DNA from: a virus
DNA length: 54,876 bases
Strand: one strand, 5' to 3'
IMG/VR virus record: IMGVR_UViG_3300020122_000144
Coordinates: 1-54,876 of that record
Part shown: one piece after another, positions 1-7,089 of the stretch
Position numbering within the stretch: the stretch's first letter is position 1
Layout of the letters: each line of letters opens with the position of its first letter
Notes under the pieces: generated by a model
What the model saw: only the letters and a program-made list of their open reading frames with translations
Database searches by the model: none
Told to the model about the DNA's origin: nothing
Position numbers and translations under genes: made by a program

Positions 1-127
1 AGTTCCTCGGCGGCCTCCTTCGTCCAGTCGCGACGGTCCGTGGCGATGTCGAGCGTCCCGTACTGCTGACGCCCGAGGACGAGGCGTTGCGTGATGTGAA
101 GGATGACGGCGTGTTCGTCGGGGCCGA
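1..127. repeat. Terminal direct repeat, left copy
   Basis: These 127 bases are identical to 54750-54876. The length equals a k-mer size common in short-read assembly, so this most likely marks a circularised contig and not a biological terminal repeat. Genes in it are counted twice if the window is read as linear. Confidence 0.95.
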
Positions 128-167
128 GCTCGGAGAGGAGGGCTTGGATCTTGTCGGCGGGGGTCAT
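1..167 (-). CDS. MazG-like nucleotide pyrophosphohydrolase, N-terminal part (split by contig ends)
   Basis: The ATG is at 167; the gene runs off the left edge and continues at 54749 down to a TGA at 54698 once the circle is closed, giving 72 residues. The protein carries GRQQYGTLDIATD at 32-44, followed by RRDWTKEAAEELADLVVYL. This resembles the helical core of small phage MazG-like (all-alpha NTP pyrophosphohydrolase) proteins, in which acidic residues hold Mg2+ and hydrolyse (d)NTPs to NMPs. It is shorter than typical MazG domains, so activity is uncertain. The start overlaps the stop of the gene at 164-484's upstream neighbour arrangement by ATGA, so it is translated as part of the leftward operon. 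Confidence 0.6.
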   Translation of the reverse strand, partial: MTPADKIQALLSELGPDEHAVILHITQRLVLGRQQYGTLDIATDRRDWTKEAAEE

Positions 168-484
168 GGGTCACCCGCGACGAAGATGGCGCCGTCTTTG
201 TCCGTGTAGCTGCGCAGGCCGGCACGCTTCATCGTCTGCCCGATGAGTGCGATCCGCTCGGCCTCGTCGCGCATGGCCGCGGTGCGTTCCACGATCCACG
301 TCGACTGCCGCTCCAGGCTCTCGACGAAATATTTGAAGATGGCGCGACCCATGGGCGGCAGGTGCTCCTGCAACGCGCGCATGTCGTAGTGCGTGAGCCC
401 CATCGGGCCGCGCCTCGCCAACTCTTCCCACAGGAACGCGGTGCTCTCGTGCGGGCGCGCTCCGGCCTCGCGATACGGGCTCAC
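164..484 (-). CDS. Hypothetical protein, 106 aa
   Basis: GTG start at 484, chosen because it overlaps the upstream stop (GTGA). The product is mostly helical with a charged middle and no recognised motif. It ends by overlapping the ATG of the MazG-like gene at 167. Function unknown; its place in the leftward operon beyond the replication genes suggests a nucleotide or host-takeover accessory role, which is only inference. Confidence 0.6.
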   Translation of the reverse strand: MSPYREAGARPHESTAFLWEELARRGPMGLTHYDMRALQEHLPPMGRAIFKYFVESLERQSTWIVERTAAMRDEAERIALIGQTMKRAGLRSYTDKDGAIFVAGDP

Positions 485-609
485 CTCCGCCCCTCCCACC
501 ACGTCAGCGCGCGTTCGAGCACGACGTAGGCGACGAGCGTGGCCGTTGTGAGCATCACGACCGAGGACCACCAGGGGGCGCGGTCGAGCATGGTGAGGAA
601 GCGGATCAT
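481..609 (-). CDS. Small membrane protein, 42 aa
   Basis: Begins MIRFLTMLDRAPWW and has one predicted transmembrane helix (residues about 14-33, SSVVMLTTATLVAYVVLERA) followed by a short basic tail. Both ends overlap neighbours by four bases, supporting real translation. It lies far from the lysis cluster, so a holin role is possible but not supported by context. Confidence 0.5.
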   Translation of the reverse strand: MIRFLTMLDRAPWWSSVVMLTTATLVAYVVLERALTWWEGRR

Positions 610-803
610 GTGAAGCCTCGTGGGGGAGAAACGGCCCACGGCCCCGTCTCCGGATCGTCGGTCGCACGCTCGACGGCGCGATCCACGTCGACCGTCGCCC
701 TCGCGTGAAGCTCGACCCACGCGTCAGCGACGATGCCGGCGGGGACGCCGTAGCGAACGACGGCGCGGAGTACCCAACTGGGCCACGCGTAGAGGGATCT
801 CAT
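606..803 (-). CDS. Hypothetical protein, 65 aa
   Basis: Small protein rich in W, R and A, with a short hydrophobic N-terminal half (AWPSWVLRAVVRYGVPAG) and a charged C-terminal half. It overlaps both neighbours by four bases. No family recognised. Confidence 0.5.
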   Translation of the reverse strand: MRSLYAWPSWVLRAVVRYGVPAGIVADAWVELHARATVDVDRAVERATDDPETGPWAVSPPRGFT

Positions 804-1597
804 TTGGGCGCCTTCTCGATCGTGCCGATGATGGCGCGCGCCCGGAGCAGCGCACGGTCAGCCCACCCGTTTTCGTTGCGGTCCCAGGCCGTATCGAGGA
901 GCCGACGGTCCCACTGCCGGATCTCCGCGACGTTGACGCCCGCGACCGCGACGGTCTCCGAGCGACCAAGCGCAGTGTTCCAGCGCGTCTCCGTGAACCG
1001 CACCACGTTGTCGGCGATGCTCGCGATGAACGAGCAGACGTCGGGGTCGGTGTCGAAGATGGCCCGAGCGACGACTCCCTCGTTTGGGAGAACCTTCACC
1101 GGCTCCCGGAACATCGGCGGCGCGGCGTACTCGGAGACCTCGCGGTATTCGATGAGGTCCTCTCCGTTGCGGACGGTGTGGCCGTACTCCTCGAACGTGA
1201 CCTGCAGGTACCGGCCGCCAAAGCCGCCGTGCGCAGCAACGATGTGATGACGGCCGCCTGAGCACTCCTCGATGCGCTCAAACCCAAGACGGTCCACGAG
1301 GAGCATACGGAAGCGCCTGCGGGGTGCCGCGGTGCCGTTGCGCTTCGTCAGCGTGGGCTTCACGGCCGCCACGTCCGGCATGTCCAGCAGCCGCAGCGCA
1401 TCGTCGCGCGAGATGAGCGGGTCCATCCCGTCCGGCGGGTTGAGCAGATCCTGCACGTGCGCGAGCTTCGCGGCGAGGGAGGCGCCCTGGTTTTTGCTCG
1501 CGCACTTCGCGCAGGGACAGCGGAGCGCATGAGCGAGGTCATAGCGCCCGGTGCATCGGTCGCAGCTACAGCCGGGGACGTGGAAGTCTGACCCCAT
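800..1597 (-). CDS. Cysteine-motif hypothetical protein, 265 aa
   Basis: The ATG at 1597 gives MGSDFHVPGCSCDRC and overlaps the upstream stop (TGATG). The first 35 residues hold three close cysteine groups (CSCDRC, then RCPCAKC), a likely zinc-binding element. Residues about 60-100 look helical, and the rest is mixed alpha/beta with no motif I recognise. It is the largest unknown of the leftward block beyond the replication genes. Confidence 0.65.
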   Translation of the reverse strand: MGSDFHVPGCSCDRCTGRYDLAHALRCPCAKCASKNQGASLAAKLAHVQDLLNPPDGMDPLISRDDALRLLDMPDVAAVKPTLTKRNGTAAPRRRFRMLLVDRLGFERIEECSGGRHHIVAAHGGFGGRYLQVTFEEYGHTVRNGEDLIEYREVSEYAAPPMFREPVKVLPNEGVVARAIFDTDPDVCSFIASIADNVVRFTETRWNTALGRSETVAVAGVNVAEIRQWDRRLLDTAWDRNENGWADRALLRARAIIGTIEKAPK

Positions 1598-1827
1598 CAC
1601 GCCGCCATCCTCTTCACGCCCGGCAGCATCTCCGCATCCCACCGCCGCATCAGCAGCGCCGGCTTACGGCCGTAGCCAGCAATGACCGCGTTGTCGGCGA
1701 CGCGCACGATGATGCACGGGGCCTTGTGGGCCTTCGCGATCCCCACGGCGTCAGGGCCGCGCGGAGCGACCAGCTCCGCGGCTGCGCCGATGAGGGTGAG
1801 GGAGGTGTCGAAGATTTCGTAGTTCAC
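1597..1827 (-). CDS. Hypothetical protein, 76 aa
   Basis: GTG start at 1827 overlapping the upstream stop by GTGA. The sequence alternates hydrophobic stretches (TLIGAAAELVAP; APCIIVRVADNAVIAGYG) suggesting a small beta-rich fold. The 3' end overlaps the next ATG at 1597. No family recognised. Confidence 0.5.
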   Translation of the reverse strand: MNYEIFDTSLTLIGAAAELVAPRGPDAVGIAKAHKAPCIIVRVADNAVIAGYGRKPALLMRRWDAEMLPGVKRMAA

Positions 1828-2120
1828 AGCGCCACCGCCGCCCTGAACACGTGCTCGTCATGAGGATCGGCGCCGCACCGCGGGGCAAAAAAAGGTGCGG
1901 CGTGCTTGGTGCAGAGATCGCGCGGACCGTTAGGGGTAGGCACCGCGAGACGGGTCGCGGCGGGGATGCGCGGAACCATGCCCTGCCTGCTGAGAGGCAG
2001 GGTGTAGGCGCAAAAGACACAGCCGAAGACCCCTCGTCCGTTCAGCGGCGTTTTATTTTTTCGTGAGTGAGAACGCGACGCTACGGGCGCTGCGTGGATA
2101 CGTTCAGTGGTCGTCGTCAT
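1824..2120 (-). CDS. Hypothetical protein, 98 aa
   Basis: ATG at 2120 (MTTTTERIHAAPV). It contains GCVFCAYTLP and later cysteine/histidine residues, a possible zinc-binding pattern, and is otherwise low-complexity and basic. It is the first gene after the terminator at 2181-2230, so a promoter is expected in 2121-2180; a half operator (TGACAA, 2153-2158) is there but I see no clear -10 box. Confidence 0.45.
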   Translation of the reverse strand: MTTTTERIHAAPVASRSHSRKNKTPLNGRGVFGCVFCAYTLPLSRQGMVPRIPAATRLAVPTPNGPRDLCTKHAAPFFAPRCGADPHDEHVFRAAVAL

Positions 2121-2180
2121 GGTCGGCTGATGTCTCCCCAAGATGCTCACAAGTGACAAATGCTCAGTGGTTACGCGTGC

Positions 2181-2230
2181 AAAAAGCCCGACCGGGTTGC
2201 GTGCATGCTGCACGCGACGCACGATCGGGC
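2181..2230 (-). terminator. Rho-independent terminator for the leftward HTH/GIY-YIG operon
   Basis: Read on the minus strand, an outer stem GCCCGA/TCGGGC (2225-2230 with 2186-2191) encloses an inner perfect stem GCGTGCA/TGCACGC, followed at once by TTTTT (2185-2181). It starts eight bases after the stop of the gene at 2238-2588, so that two-gene operon is a separate transcription unit from the leftward genes below 2120. Confidence 0.8.
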
Positions 2231-2237
2231 GATGCTG

Positions 2238-2588
2238 TTAGCTGGAGCGGAGGAGCGGCGCGGTGGCGAACTGACTCACGAACCAGAGAAGGTCTTCGCT
2301 CGGGTCGAACCACTCGCGACCAAGGGACCTCCTTGTCGAGCGCCGCGTGTCAGCGAACCACTCGTGAAGCTCGCGCTCCAAGCGCATGGTGCTGCGGATG
2401 ACGCCGAGGGTCCGCAGCGGTTCCTTCACCGACGAGGCGAGCGCATCGAGGCGACCGTAGAGGTTCGTCGTGAATCCGATCTTGACGGCGCCGTCAGAAG
2501 GTCGCTGGACGAAGTAGACGAAGCCGTCGTGGGCATACGCACGGTTCCCGAGATTCGCTCGCCCAAACCGGATTGGTTGCCACGTCAC
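2238..2588 (-). CDS. GIY-YIG superfamily nuclease, T5orf172/Mug113-type
   Basis: 116 residues. The pattern FVYFVQ, a spacer, then KIGFT (residues about 23-40) matches the two GIY-YIG strands of the T5orf172/Mug113 branch. It is followed by NLYGRL (catalytic Arg), RELHEWF (catalytic Glu) and GREWF. Members are single-domain, presumed Mg-dependent nucleases, often in phages. It lies three bases downstream of the HTH gene at 2592-2849 under the leftward operator-controlled promoter and is followed by a terminator, so it should be made early or on derepression. A homing role is possible but there is no DNA-binding domain; host DNA degradation or recombination are alternatives. Confidence 0.8.
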   Translation of the reverse strand: MTWQPIRFGRANLGNRAYAHDGFVYFVQRPSDGAVKIGFTTNLYGRLDALASSVKEPLRTLGVIRSTMRLERELHEWFADTRRSTRRSLGREWFDPSEDLLWFVSQFATAPLLRSS

Positions 2589-2591
2589 CGC

Positions 2592-2849
2592 TCAACCCCT
2601 CGCCACGCGAGAGACGTCTTCCTCGGTGACGGCCTGCCGTGGTCCGGTGGCGTCGGCGTCGACCCACTCGGCGGCAGGCATCGCGACTTCCGACCGCTCG
2701 ATGGCGAAAGCCTGCTCGAGCGACGGTGTCCGAGTGCCGGCAATCCAGCGACACACAAGCGTGTGATCGGCGCCGATCTCCTTCGCAAGACGGAGCTGCG
2801 TCCAGCCGATCTCGGTCAACCGCGCACTCAATCGTTGGCCAGGGCTCAT
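2592..2849 (-). CDS. Cro-like XRE-family helix-turn-helix regulator
   Basis: 85 residues. An XRE-type HTH occupies residues about 15-50: WTQLRLAKEIGADHTLVCRW and then GTRTPS, the usual loop before helix 4. The acidic tail is too short for a peptidase domain. It is the first gene of the leftward operon, its ATG nine bases beyond the -10 box of the leftward promoter. By position and size it is a Cro-like counterpart to the repressor encoded divergently at 2943-3461. Which operator it prefers cannot be read from the sequence. Confidence 0.8.
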   Translation of the reverse strand: MSPGQRLSARLTEIGWTQLRLAKEIGADHTLVCRWIAGTRTPSLEQAFAIERSEVAMPAAEWVDADATGPRQAVTEEDVSRVARG

Positions 2850-2853
2850 CTGT

Positions 2854-2886
2854 GGGCAATATTGCCCGCTGACAAGGAATTGTCAA
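2854..2886 (-). promoter_or_regulatory. Leftward early promoter with operator (PL-like)
   Basis: On the minus strand: -35 TTGACA (2886-2881, perfect), a 17-base spacer, and -10 AATATT (2863-2858, 4 of 6). A perfect palindrome TGACAA-GGAA-TTGTCA (2870-2885, + strand) covers the -35 and spacer. A second perfect palindrome GGGCAATATTGCCC (2854-2867) covers the -10. The arrangement closely matches the rightward promoter at 3784-3812. Confidence 0.75.
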
Positions 2887-2942
2887 ATGGCAAGAATGAC
2901 GCGGCGTGTGATTCTCGTGTTGTCCCGTGGCAATCTTTGGGT

Positions 2943-3461
2943 GTGAAGACGCTTGGTCAGCGGCTTAGGTCCGCCATGAGCGAGGCCGGCATCGAATCGG
3001 CAGAGCTTTGCCGTCGCGCTAAGGCACTCGGCGGCAGCGTCGATGCGCCGCGGATTACTCGACTATTGAAGGACGAGCGCACGGAGTTTCCGACAGTTCC
3101 GCTGCTTTTGCCAGTTGCCGAAGCGCTTGGCGTCAACGTGCGCTGGCTGTGGGATGGGGAGGGCGAGCGCTACACGAAGCCTCCGCCGGGTCGCGTCGCT
3201 CTTGAGGAAGCCTTCCGCACGATTGTCTGGCCAACGCCGACCGTCGTAGAGGCCGCCGACGTAGCAACGAGGCGAGCTCGTGCCGAAGCCGACCTTCCCG
3301 CTGGCCGTGAGCGCGTGGTCTCGGTGTGGATGGTTCGACTGCTTCAGCTCTACGCGGAGGCGCTGGCGATGCCTGCAGGGGTTGCCGGCCCATCTGCTCT
3401 TGATGAGCCGAACGGCAAACGTGCGCATGGCCGCCGTCGCTCCGTGCGCCTTCGCCCCTAA
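2943..3461 (+). CDS. CI-like phage repressor (HTH, no peptidase domain)
   Basis: 172 residues from a GTG at 2943 (reads KTLGQRLRSAMSEAG after the start). The N-terminal domain follows the phage-repressor pattern: LGQRLR, a first helix, LCRRAKALGG, then VDAPRITRLLKDE and a final helix ending VNVRWLWDGEGE (residues about 4-78). The C-terminal half (80-172) is Arg/Ala-rich and lacks the S24 Ser-Lys peptidase signature, so induction by RecA-stimulated self-cleavage is not supported. The gene lies between the two matching promoter-operators, the classic place for the immunity repressor. It runs rightward from the 2886-2943 gap, so it may control its own promoter there. No strong Shine-Dalgarno precedes the GTG. 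Confidence 0.75.
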   Translation: MKTLGQRLRSAMSEAGIESAELCRRAKALGGSVDAPRITRLLKDERTEFPTVPLLLPVAEALGVNVRWLWDGEGERYTKPPPGRVALEEAFRTIVWPTPTVVEAADVATRRARAEADLPAGRERVVSVWMVRLLQLYAEALAMPAGVAGPSALDEPNGKRAHGRRRSVRLRP

Positions 3462-3613
3462 CTGGGCGGCCCTCCGGGGTGTCGGGCTGAGTAGTTCGCA
3501 AGGTCGAGCGCGATCTCAAACAGTCGGTGCGTGCGCGCCGGGTGCCACTCGGGCATCGACAAGCACACGAGTATCAGCCAGCAGCCCCGACGTACGCCCT
3601 GCGTTCGATCCAT
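3458..3613 (-). CDS. Small hypothetical protein convergent with repressor, 51 aa
   Basis: ATG at 3613 with AGGAGG eight bases upstream, a good ribosome site. Its stop overlaps the repressor stop by four bases on the opposite strand. The product has a hydrophobic patch (CWLILVCLSM) and a helical C-terminal half (HRLFEIALDLANYSARH). Transcription from the 3.78 kb operator region leftward would be antisense to the repressor, so it may be part of the lysis/lysogeny switch. A GTG at 3733 would add 40 residues. Confidence 0.45.
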   Translation of the reverse strand: MDRTQGVRRGCWLILVCLSMPEWHPARTHRLFEIALDLANYSARHPGGPPS

Positions 3614-3783
3614 TCTCGGCCCCTCCTGCCATCGTGGATCTGCGAGTTTTCCACGATGCGGCGATACGTCGACCCCCGCCGGGAGTACGTGGAACCAATG
3701 AGCGAGGCGGAAATTTATGATGAGTGCGCGCACGAGCTAAGTGCGCGACTTGTCGTTTTTCTGCACGAGCCATAGTTTGCCAA

Positions 3784-3812
3784 TTGACAATTCGTTGTCA
3801 GACGGCAATAGT
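3784..3812 (+). promoter_or_regulatory. Rightward early promoter with operator (PR-like)
   Basis: -35 TTGACA at 3784-3789 (perfect), 17-base spacer, -10 AATAGT at 3807-3812 (4 of 6). The palindrome TGACAA-TTCG-TTGTCA (3785-3800) overlaps the -35. Aligned with the leftward promoter, the 29 bases differ at only four positions, so both should answer to the same repressor. It would drive the rightward operon starting at 3861. Confidence 0.75.
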
Positions 3813-3860
3813 CCCTCTCACGAGACGCCGCGGTGGCGCTCTCCGGGAGGTCGATGCCCG

Positions 3861-3953
3861 ATGCTGGTTCTCAAGCGATTCTGGTCTGCGATTTGCGCGC
3901 GCTGCGCTGGTAACCCCGAGGGTGGTTGTCGTGACTGCGGGGTGCGGCGGTGA
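3861..3953 (+). CDS. Microprotein with cysteine pairs, 30 aa
   Basis: MLVLKRFWSAICARCAG, ending CRDCGVRR. Two CxxC pairs about 13 residues apart form a possible zinc knuckle. It is the first reading frame after the rightward promoter and its stop overlaps the next GTG (GTGA). Small size lowers certainty, but the coupling is the same as throughout the operon. Confidence 0.45.
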   Translation: MLVLKRFWSAICARCAGNPEGGCRDCGVRR

Positions 3954-4231
3954 GCACGCACCTCTACGAGTTCGACGCGCCCGGCGCGGAACTCCACGGC
4001 GAACCGTTCACTATCACCGACACGTCGCGCACTCGCGCCGATGAGCGCGCGGCGTTCCACGTTCGCGACACGTTCTCGCTGTCGACGCGCAAGGACGCGC
4101 GGGCGGTCCACCGCGCGTCGTTCCCGTCGCGCCGGGCGTACCAGCGCTGGGACGAGTCGGGCGAGGCGGTGCCGGCGGAGGAGTCCGGGACGCGGCTGAC
4201 GTCGGCGTCTGCGACGGCGGTGTCGCGGTGA
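3950..4231 (+). CDS. Hypothetical protein, 93 aa
   Basis: GTG start coupled to the preceding stop. Charged, Arg/Ser/Thr-rich, begins STHLYEFDAPG; no recognised domain. First sizeable gene of the early operon, a position where phages often keep host-takeover proteins. Confidence 0.55.
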   Translation: MSTHLYEFDAPGAELHGEPFTITDTSRTRADERAAFHVRDTFSLSTRKDARAVHRASFPSRRAYQRWDESGEAVPAEESGTRLTSASATAVSR

Positions 4232-4392
4232 AGCGCTGCGACTACCCGGTACTCATCGGGTTCGCCTACGACACGTGCGATCGGCCGGCGGTCGTCGAGA
4301 CCGATGACCTCGCCGAGATCCATCACCTCTGCGCGGAGCACGAGGCCGAGGCTCGGACGATGAACGACTTCCGCACGGGGGAGCTGTCATGA
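4228..4392 (+). CDS. Small Cys/His protein, 54 aa
   Basis: GTG start (reads KRCDYPVLIGF next). Contains C at residue 3, C at 17, then HHLCAEHEAEA, a Cys/His spacing compatible with one zinc site. Overlaps by four bases at both ends. Function unknown. Confidence 0.5.
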   Translation: MKRCDYPVLIGFAYDTCDRPAVVETDDLAEIHHLCAEHEAEARTMNDFRTGELS

Positions 4393-4577
4393 CCCTCCGC
4401 ATTCGCTACTCGGCCGCGGTGATGCTCGTCGTCAGCATCGACGCGGACGGCGCGATCTTGTTCTGGCGCTCGGAAGACGCGACTGGCGCGCACGTCGAGC
4501 TGTCGAACTTCGACAAGTGGCGCGCGCTGCCGGTGATGCATCAGGCGATCGCTGGGATGAAGCGAGGCGCGGCATGA
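4389..4577 (+). CDS. Hypothetical protein, 62 aa
   Basis: MTLRIRYSAAVMLVVSIDAD then FWRSEDATGAHVELSNFDKW. Looks like a compact beta-sheet protein. ATGA overlaps at both ends. No family recognised. Confidence 0.5.
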   Translation: MTLRIRYSAAVMLVVSIDADGAILFWRSEDATGAHVELSNFDKWRALPVMHQAIAGMKRGAA

Positions 4578-4801
4578 GCGCCGGTCCCTCCATCATCCGC
4601 GCGATCCCCGCGTCGGTCCTGCACCACGCGGCGACGGCGCTGACGATCGCCCAGGCGCGTATCGACGTGCTCGAGGCGGAGGTGAAAGAGCGCGGGGAGA
4701 TCATCGCGGCTCTGCATGTCGCGCTCGACGACCGCGACGCGAAAATCTCGGAACTCCAAGCCATGGTCGGGCGCGCGTACGCGGATACGGAGCGACCTTG
4801 A
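4574..4801 (+). CDS. Coiled-coil hypothetical protein, 75 aa
   Basis: Residues about 20-70 form an uninterrupted heptad-like helix (ARIDVLEAEVKERGEIIAAL and LDDRDAKISELQAMV), indicating a coiled coil that probably dimerises. Start overlaps the preceding stop; the stop overlaps the next TTG. Confidence 0.55.
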   Translation: MSAGPSIIRAIPASVLHHAATALTIAQARIDVLEAEVKERGEIIAALHVALDDRDAKISELQAMVGRAYADTERP

Positions 4802-5004
4802 CTCTCCACGACATCACCGACGCTCTGATCGACTCCGCCGCCCTCAACGCCATCGCCAAGCGCGCCGGCATCACACTGGCCCAAGCACGAGCTGTCGCGG
4901 GGATGATCGCCGACCTCGACATCAAGCAGCAGATCCGCATGTGCACCACGTGCCAGCACGATCGCATCCGGCAAGCGCAGAGAGAGGCGAGGTACAAGCG
5001 ATGA
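4798..5004 (+). CDS. Hypothetical protein with CxxC, 68 aa
   Basis: TTG start at 4798, selected because it overlaps the upstream TGA and no nearer ATG/GTG fits. Helical N-terminal part (ALNAIAKRAGITLAQARAV) followed by RMCTTCQHDRIRQAQ. Directly precedes and overlaps the exonuclease gene, so it is co-translated with the recombination module. Confidence 0.5.
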   Translation: MTLHDITDALIDSAALNAIAKRAGITLAQARAVAGMIADLDIKQQIRMCTTCQHDRIRQAQREARYKR

Positions 5005-6173
5005 GCGCGCTCAAGACCACGATCAACTTCCTCCCGAGCTGGGCGAACGCGCCGCAGGCGAAGCGTCTCCCCGTCTTCCCCGAGACGAAGTCCACGTCGG
5101 AGCTATCCACGTTCCTCGCGTGTCAGGTCCGGCACTTCTACAGCTACGGCCTGCGTCGCAGGCCGCTGCACGAATCCGCAGCGCTCGGTTTCGGCACGCT
5201 CTGGCACCTCGGCATGGCGGCGTGGTGGAAGCCGGGACAGGACGCGGCGGAGCGCTTTACGTCAGCGGTCGAAGCGATGACGAGCGACGCGGTCGACCCG
5301 TTCATGCTCGTCACGCTGACGGAGCTGATGCGCGGCTACACGGCGCGGTGGTCCGATGCCGGCTACACCGCCGTCGCCATCGAGGTCGAGTATGCGATGC
5401 CGCTCGTCAACCCCGACACTGGCGAGGCGCACCCCACGATCGGCCTCATGGGCATCATCGACAAGGTCGTGGTCGACGCGACCGACAAGCCCCACGTGAT
5501 GGAGCACAAGTCGACGCAGTCGGAGATCGACAGCGGGGCCAGCTACTGGGACGGCGTGCGGACGCTCGACGCGCAGGTCTCCGGCTACCTCGATGGCGCG
5601 CGGTCGCTTGGATACGCGGTCGACGACGTGATCTGGGACGTCGTGCGCAAGCCGACGCTGAAGCCGTACAAGGCGACGCCCGAAGAAGAGCGGAAGTACA
5701 CGCAGGAGAAGTCGCGCGCGTGCAAGGGCTGCAAGAAGAACCCCGGCGTGACGCACGAGGAGATGGTCGACGACGTCGCGGTGTCGTGCGTTGACGGCCG
5801 CATCGTCACCGACGCAGGCGGCAAGCTCTACGCAACCATGCGCGAGAACGACGAGACGCCCACCGAATACGGCGAGCGCATCGGCGCCGACATCGCGGCG
5901 AACCCCGCCAAGTATTTCGCGCGCGGTCCGATCGTTCGGCTCGAGGCCGACGAACTCCGCCACCGCCGCGACACGTGGCACGAGATCCGGCAGATGGCGG
6001 ACGTCGCCGCTGCGGGATGGCGCGTGCACAACCGCTTTGCTTGTCGGGATTTCGGAGGCTGTGATTTTCGCGCGGTCTGCGAGGGCCGCGCTTCGATCGA
6101 CGACGACACGCTGTTCACCAAGAAGACCCCGCGCATGCAGCAGATCGCGCACGGGGAAGGAGAGACACGATGA
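5001..6173 (+). CDS. PD-(D/E)XK exonuclease with Fe-S cluster motif (Cas4/AddB-like)
   Basis: 390 residues. The nuclease core is GIID (Asp154) followed by VMEHKST (Glu168, Lys170), the PD-(D/E)XK signature of RecB/Cas4-type nucleases. Cys41 in STFLACQVRHF and a C-terminal CRDFGGCDFRAVC (Cys348, 354, 360) give the one-plus-three cysteine layout that holds a 4Fe-4S cluster in Cas4 and AddB. A further CKGCKK sits in the middle. It probably resects DNA ends to give single strands for the ATPase encoded next (6170-7087, ATGA overlap) and the SSB-like protein at 7090, making a phage exonuclease/annealase cassette. No helicase domain is fused. Confidence 0.85.
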   Translation: MSALKTTINFLPSWANAPQAKRLPVFPETKSTSELSTFLACQVRHFYSYGLRRRPLHESAALGFGTLWHLGMAAWWKPGQDAAERFTSAVEAMTSDAVDPFMLVTLTELMRGYTARWSDAGYTAVAIEVEYAMPLVNPDTGEAHPTIGLMGIIDKVVVDATDKPHVMEHKSTQSEIDSGASYWDGVRTLDAQVSGYLDGARSLGYAVDDVIWDVVRKPTLKPYKATPEEERKYTQEKSRACKGCKKNPGVTHEEMVDDVAVSCVDGRIVTDAGGKLYATMRENDETPTEYGERIGADIAANPAKYFARGPIVRLEADELRHRRDTWHEIRQMADVAAAGWRVHNRFACRDFGGCDFRAVCEGRASIDDDTLFTKKTPRMQQIAHGEGETR

Positions 6174-7087
6174 CGATTCAGGGAGTGAAACCGACACGAC
6201 GCGAGGCGCCCGTGCGCATCGCCATCCATGGCCCCGGCGGATGTGGCAAGTCCACGTTCGCCGCCGCAGCCCCGAGCCCCATCTTCATCGCGGCGGAGGA
6301 CGGACTGATTAATATTGACGCGCATGCGTTCCCCGAGCCGAAGACGTGGGAGGAGATGCTCGCGCAGCTCGACACGCTGGCGACGGAGCCGCACACCTAC
6401 CGCTCGCTCGCTATCGACTCGCTCGACTGGATCGAGCCCCTTTGTTGGGCGCGCGTGTGCGAGAAGGGCGACGCCAAGGGGCGGAAGCAAGCCAACATCG
6501 AGGCGTTCGGCTACGGCAAGGGATACCTTGCCGCGCTCGACGAGTGGCGCATCTTCCTGTCGAAGCTCGAAGCGGTCCGGCGGCGCGGCCTCGCGGTCAT
6601 CCTGATTGCGCACTCGGTCCGCAAGTCGGTCAAGAACCCCGAGGGCGACGACTACGAGCAGTGGCAGATCAAGATCCACGAGAAGGCCGCGGGGCTCATC
6701 AAGGAATGGGTCGACGTGGTGGCGTTCGCCTCGCATGAGGTGTTGACGCTCGAGAACGACAACGGCCGCGTAAAGGGCATCGCGTCCGGCAAGCGCGTGC
6801 TCAAGACGGCGCCCGCCGCCGGCTACGACGGCAAGACGCGATTCGCGATGCCGGCAGCGATGCCGCTGGACTGGCCGACGTTCGAGGCGGCCGTGCGGGA
6901 AGGCGGCGCGGGCGCACTGGATCGTCTCAAGGGCGAGTTCGCCGCGAAGCTCGTCGAACTCGCGGACGCGGACGTGGAAGAGAAGGCGCGCGCGTTCGTC
7001 GCGAGCCGCGGAGAGACGGTCGCCTCGATGAGCGAGGCCATCGCAACGGTCGAAACCTACATCGCTACGAAGAAGAAGGCAGGCTGA
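6170..7087 (+). CDS. Sak4-like RecA-fold ATPase (AAA_24), probable recombinase
   Basis: 305 residues with Walker A GPGGCGKST at 21-29, a likely Walker B in RSLAIDSLDW (about 78-87), and LAVILIAHSVRK, the sensor strand seen in the AAA_24 family. Sak4 proteins of this family are shortened Rad51/RecA relatives that promote single-strand annealing with an SSB. The flanking Fe-S exonuclease and SSB-like genes fit that role. The C-terminal 80 residues (ALDRLKGEFAAKL onward) are helical, of unknown role. Replicative loader ATPases of the same family are an alternative. Confidence 0.8.
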   Translation: MTIQGVKPTRREAPVRIAIHGPGGCGKSTFAAAAPSPIFIAAEDGLINIDAHAFPEPKTWEEMLAQLDTLATEPHTYRSLAIDSLDWIEPLCWARVCEKGDAKGRKQANIEAFGYGKGYLAALDEWRIFLSKLEAVRRRGLAVILIAHSVRKSVKNPEGDDYEQWQIKIHEKAAGLIKEWVDVVAFASHEVLTLENDNGRVKGIASGKRVLKTAPAAGYDGKTRFAMPAAMPLDWPTFEAAVREGGAGALDRLKGEFAAKLVELADADVEEKARAFVASRGETVASMSEAIATVETYIATKKKAG

Positions 7088-7089
7088 TC

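Noticed and set aside
1-127. Biological direct terminal repeat as in T7-like phages
   Set aside because: Possible, but the exact 127-base length matches an assembly k-mer and the joined ends restore a reading frame; assembly overlap is simpler.
2160-2942. Long + frame extending the repressor upstream to 2160
   Set aside because: It is antisense to the HTH and GIY-YIG genes and the terminator; repressor homology begins at the GTG at 2943.
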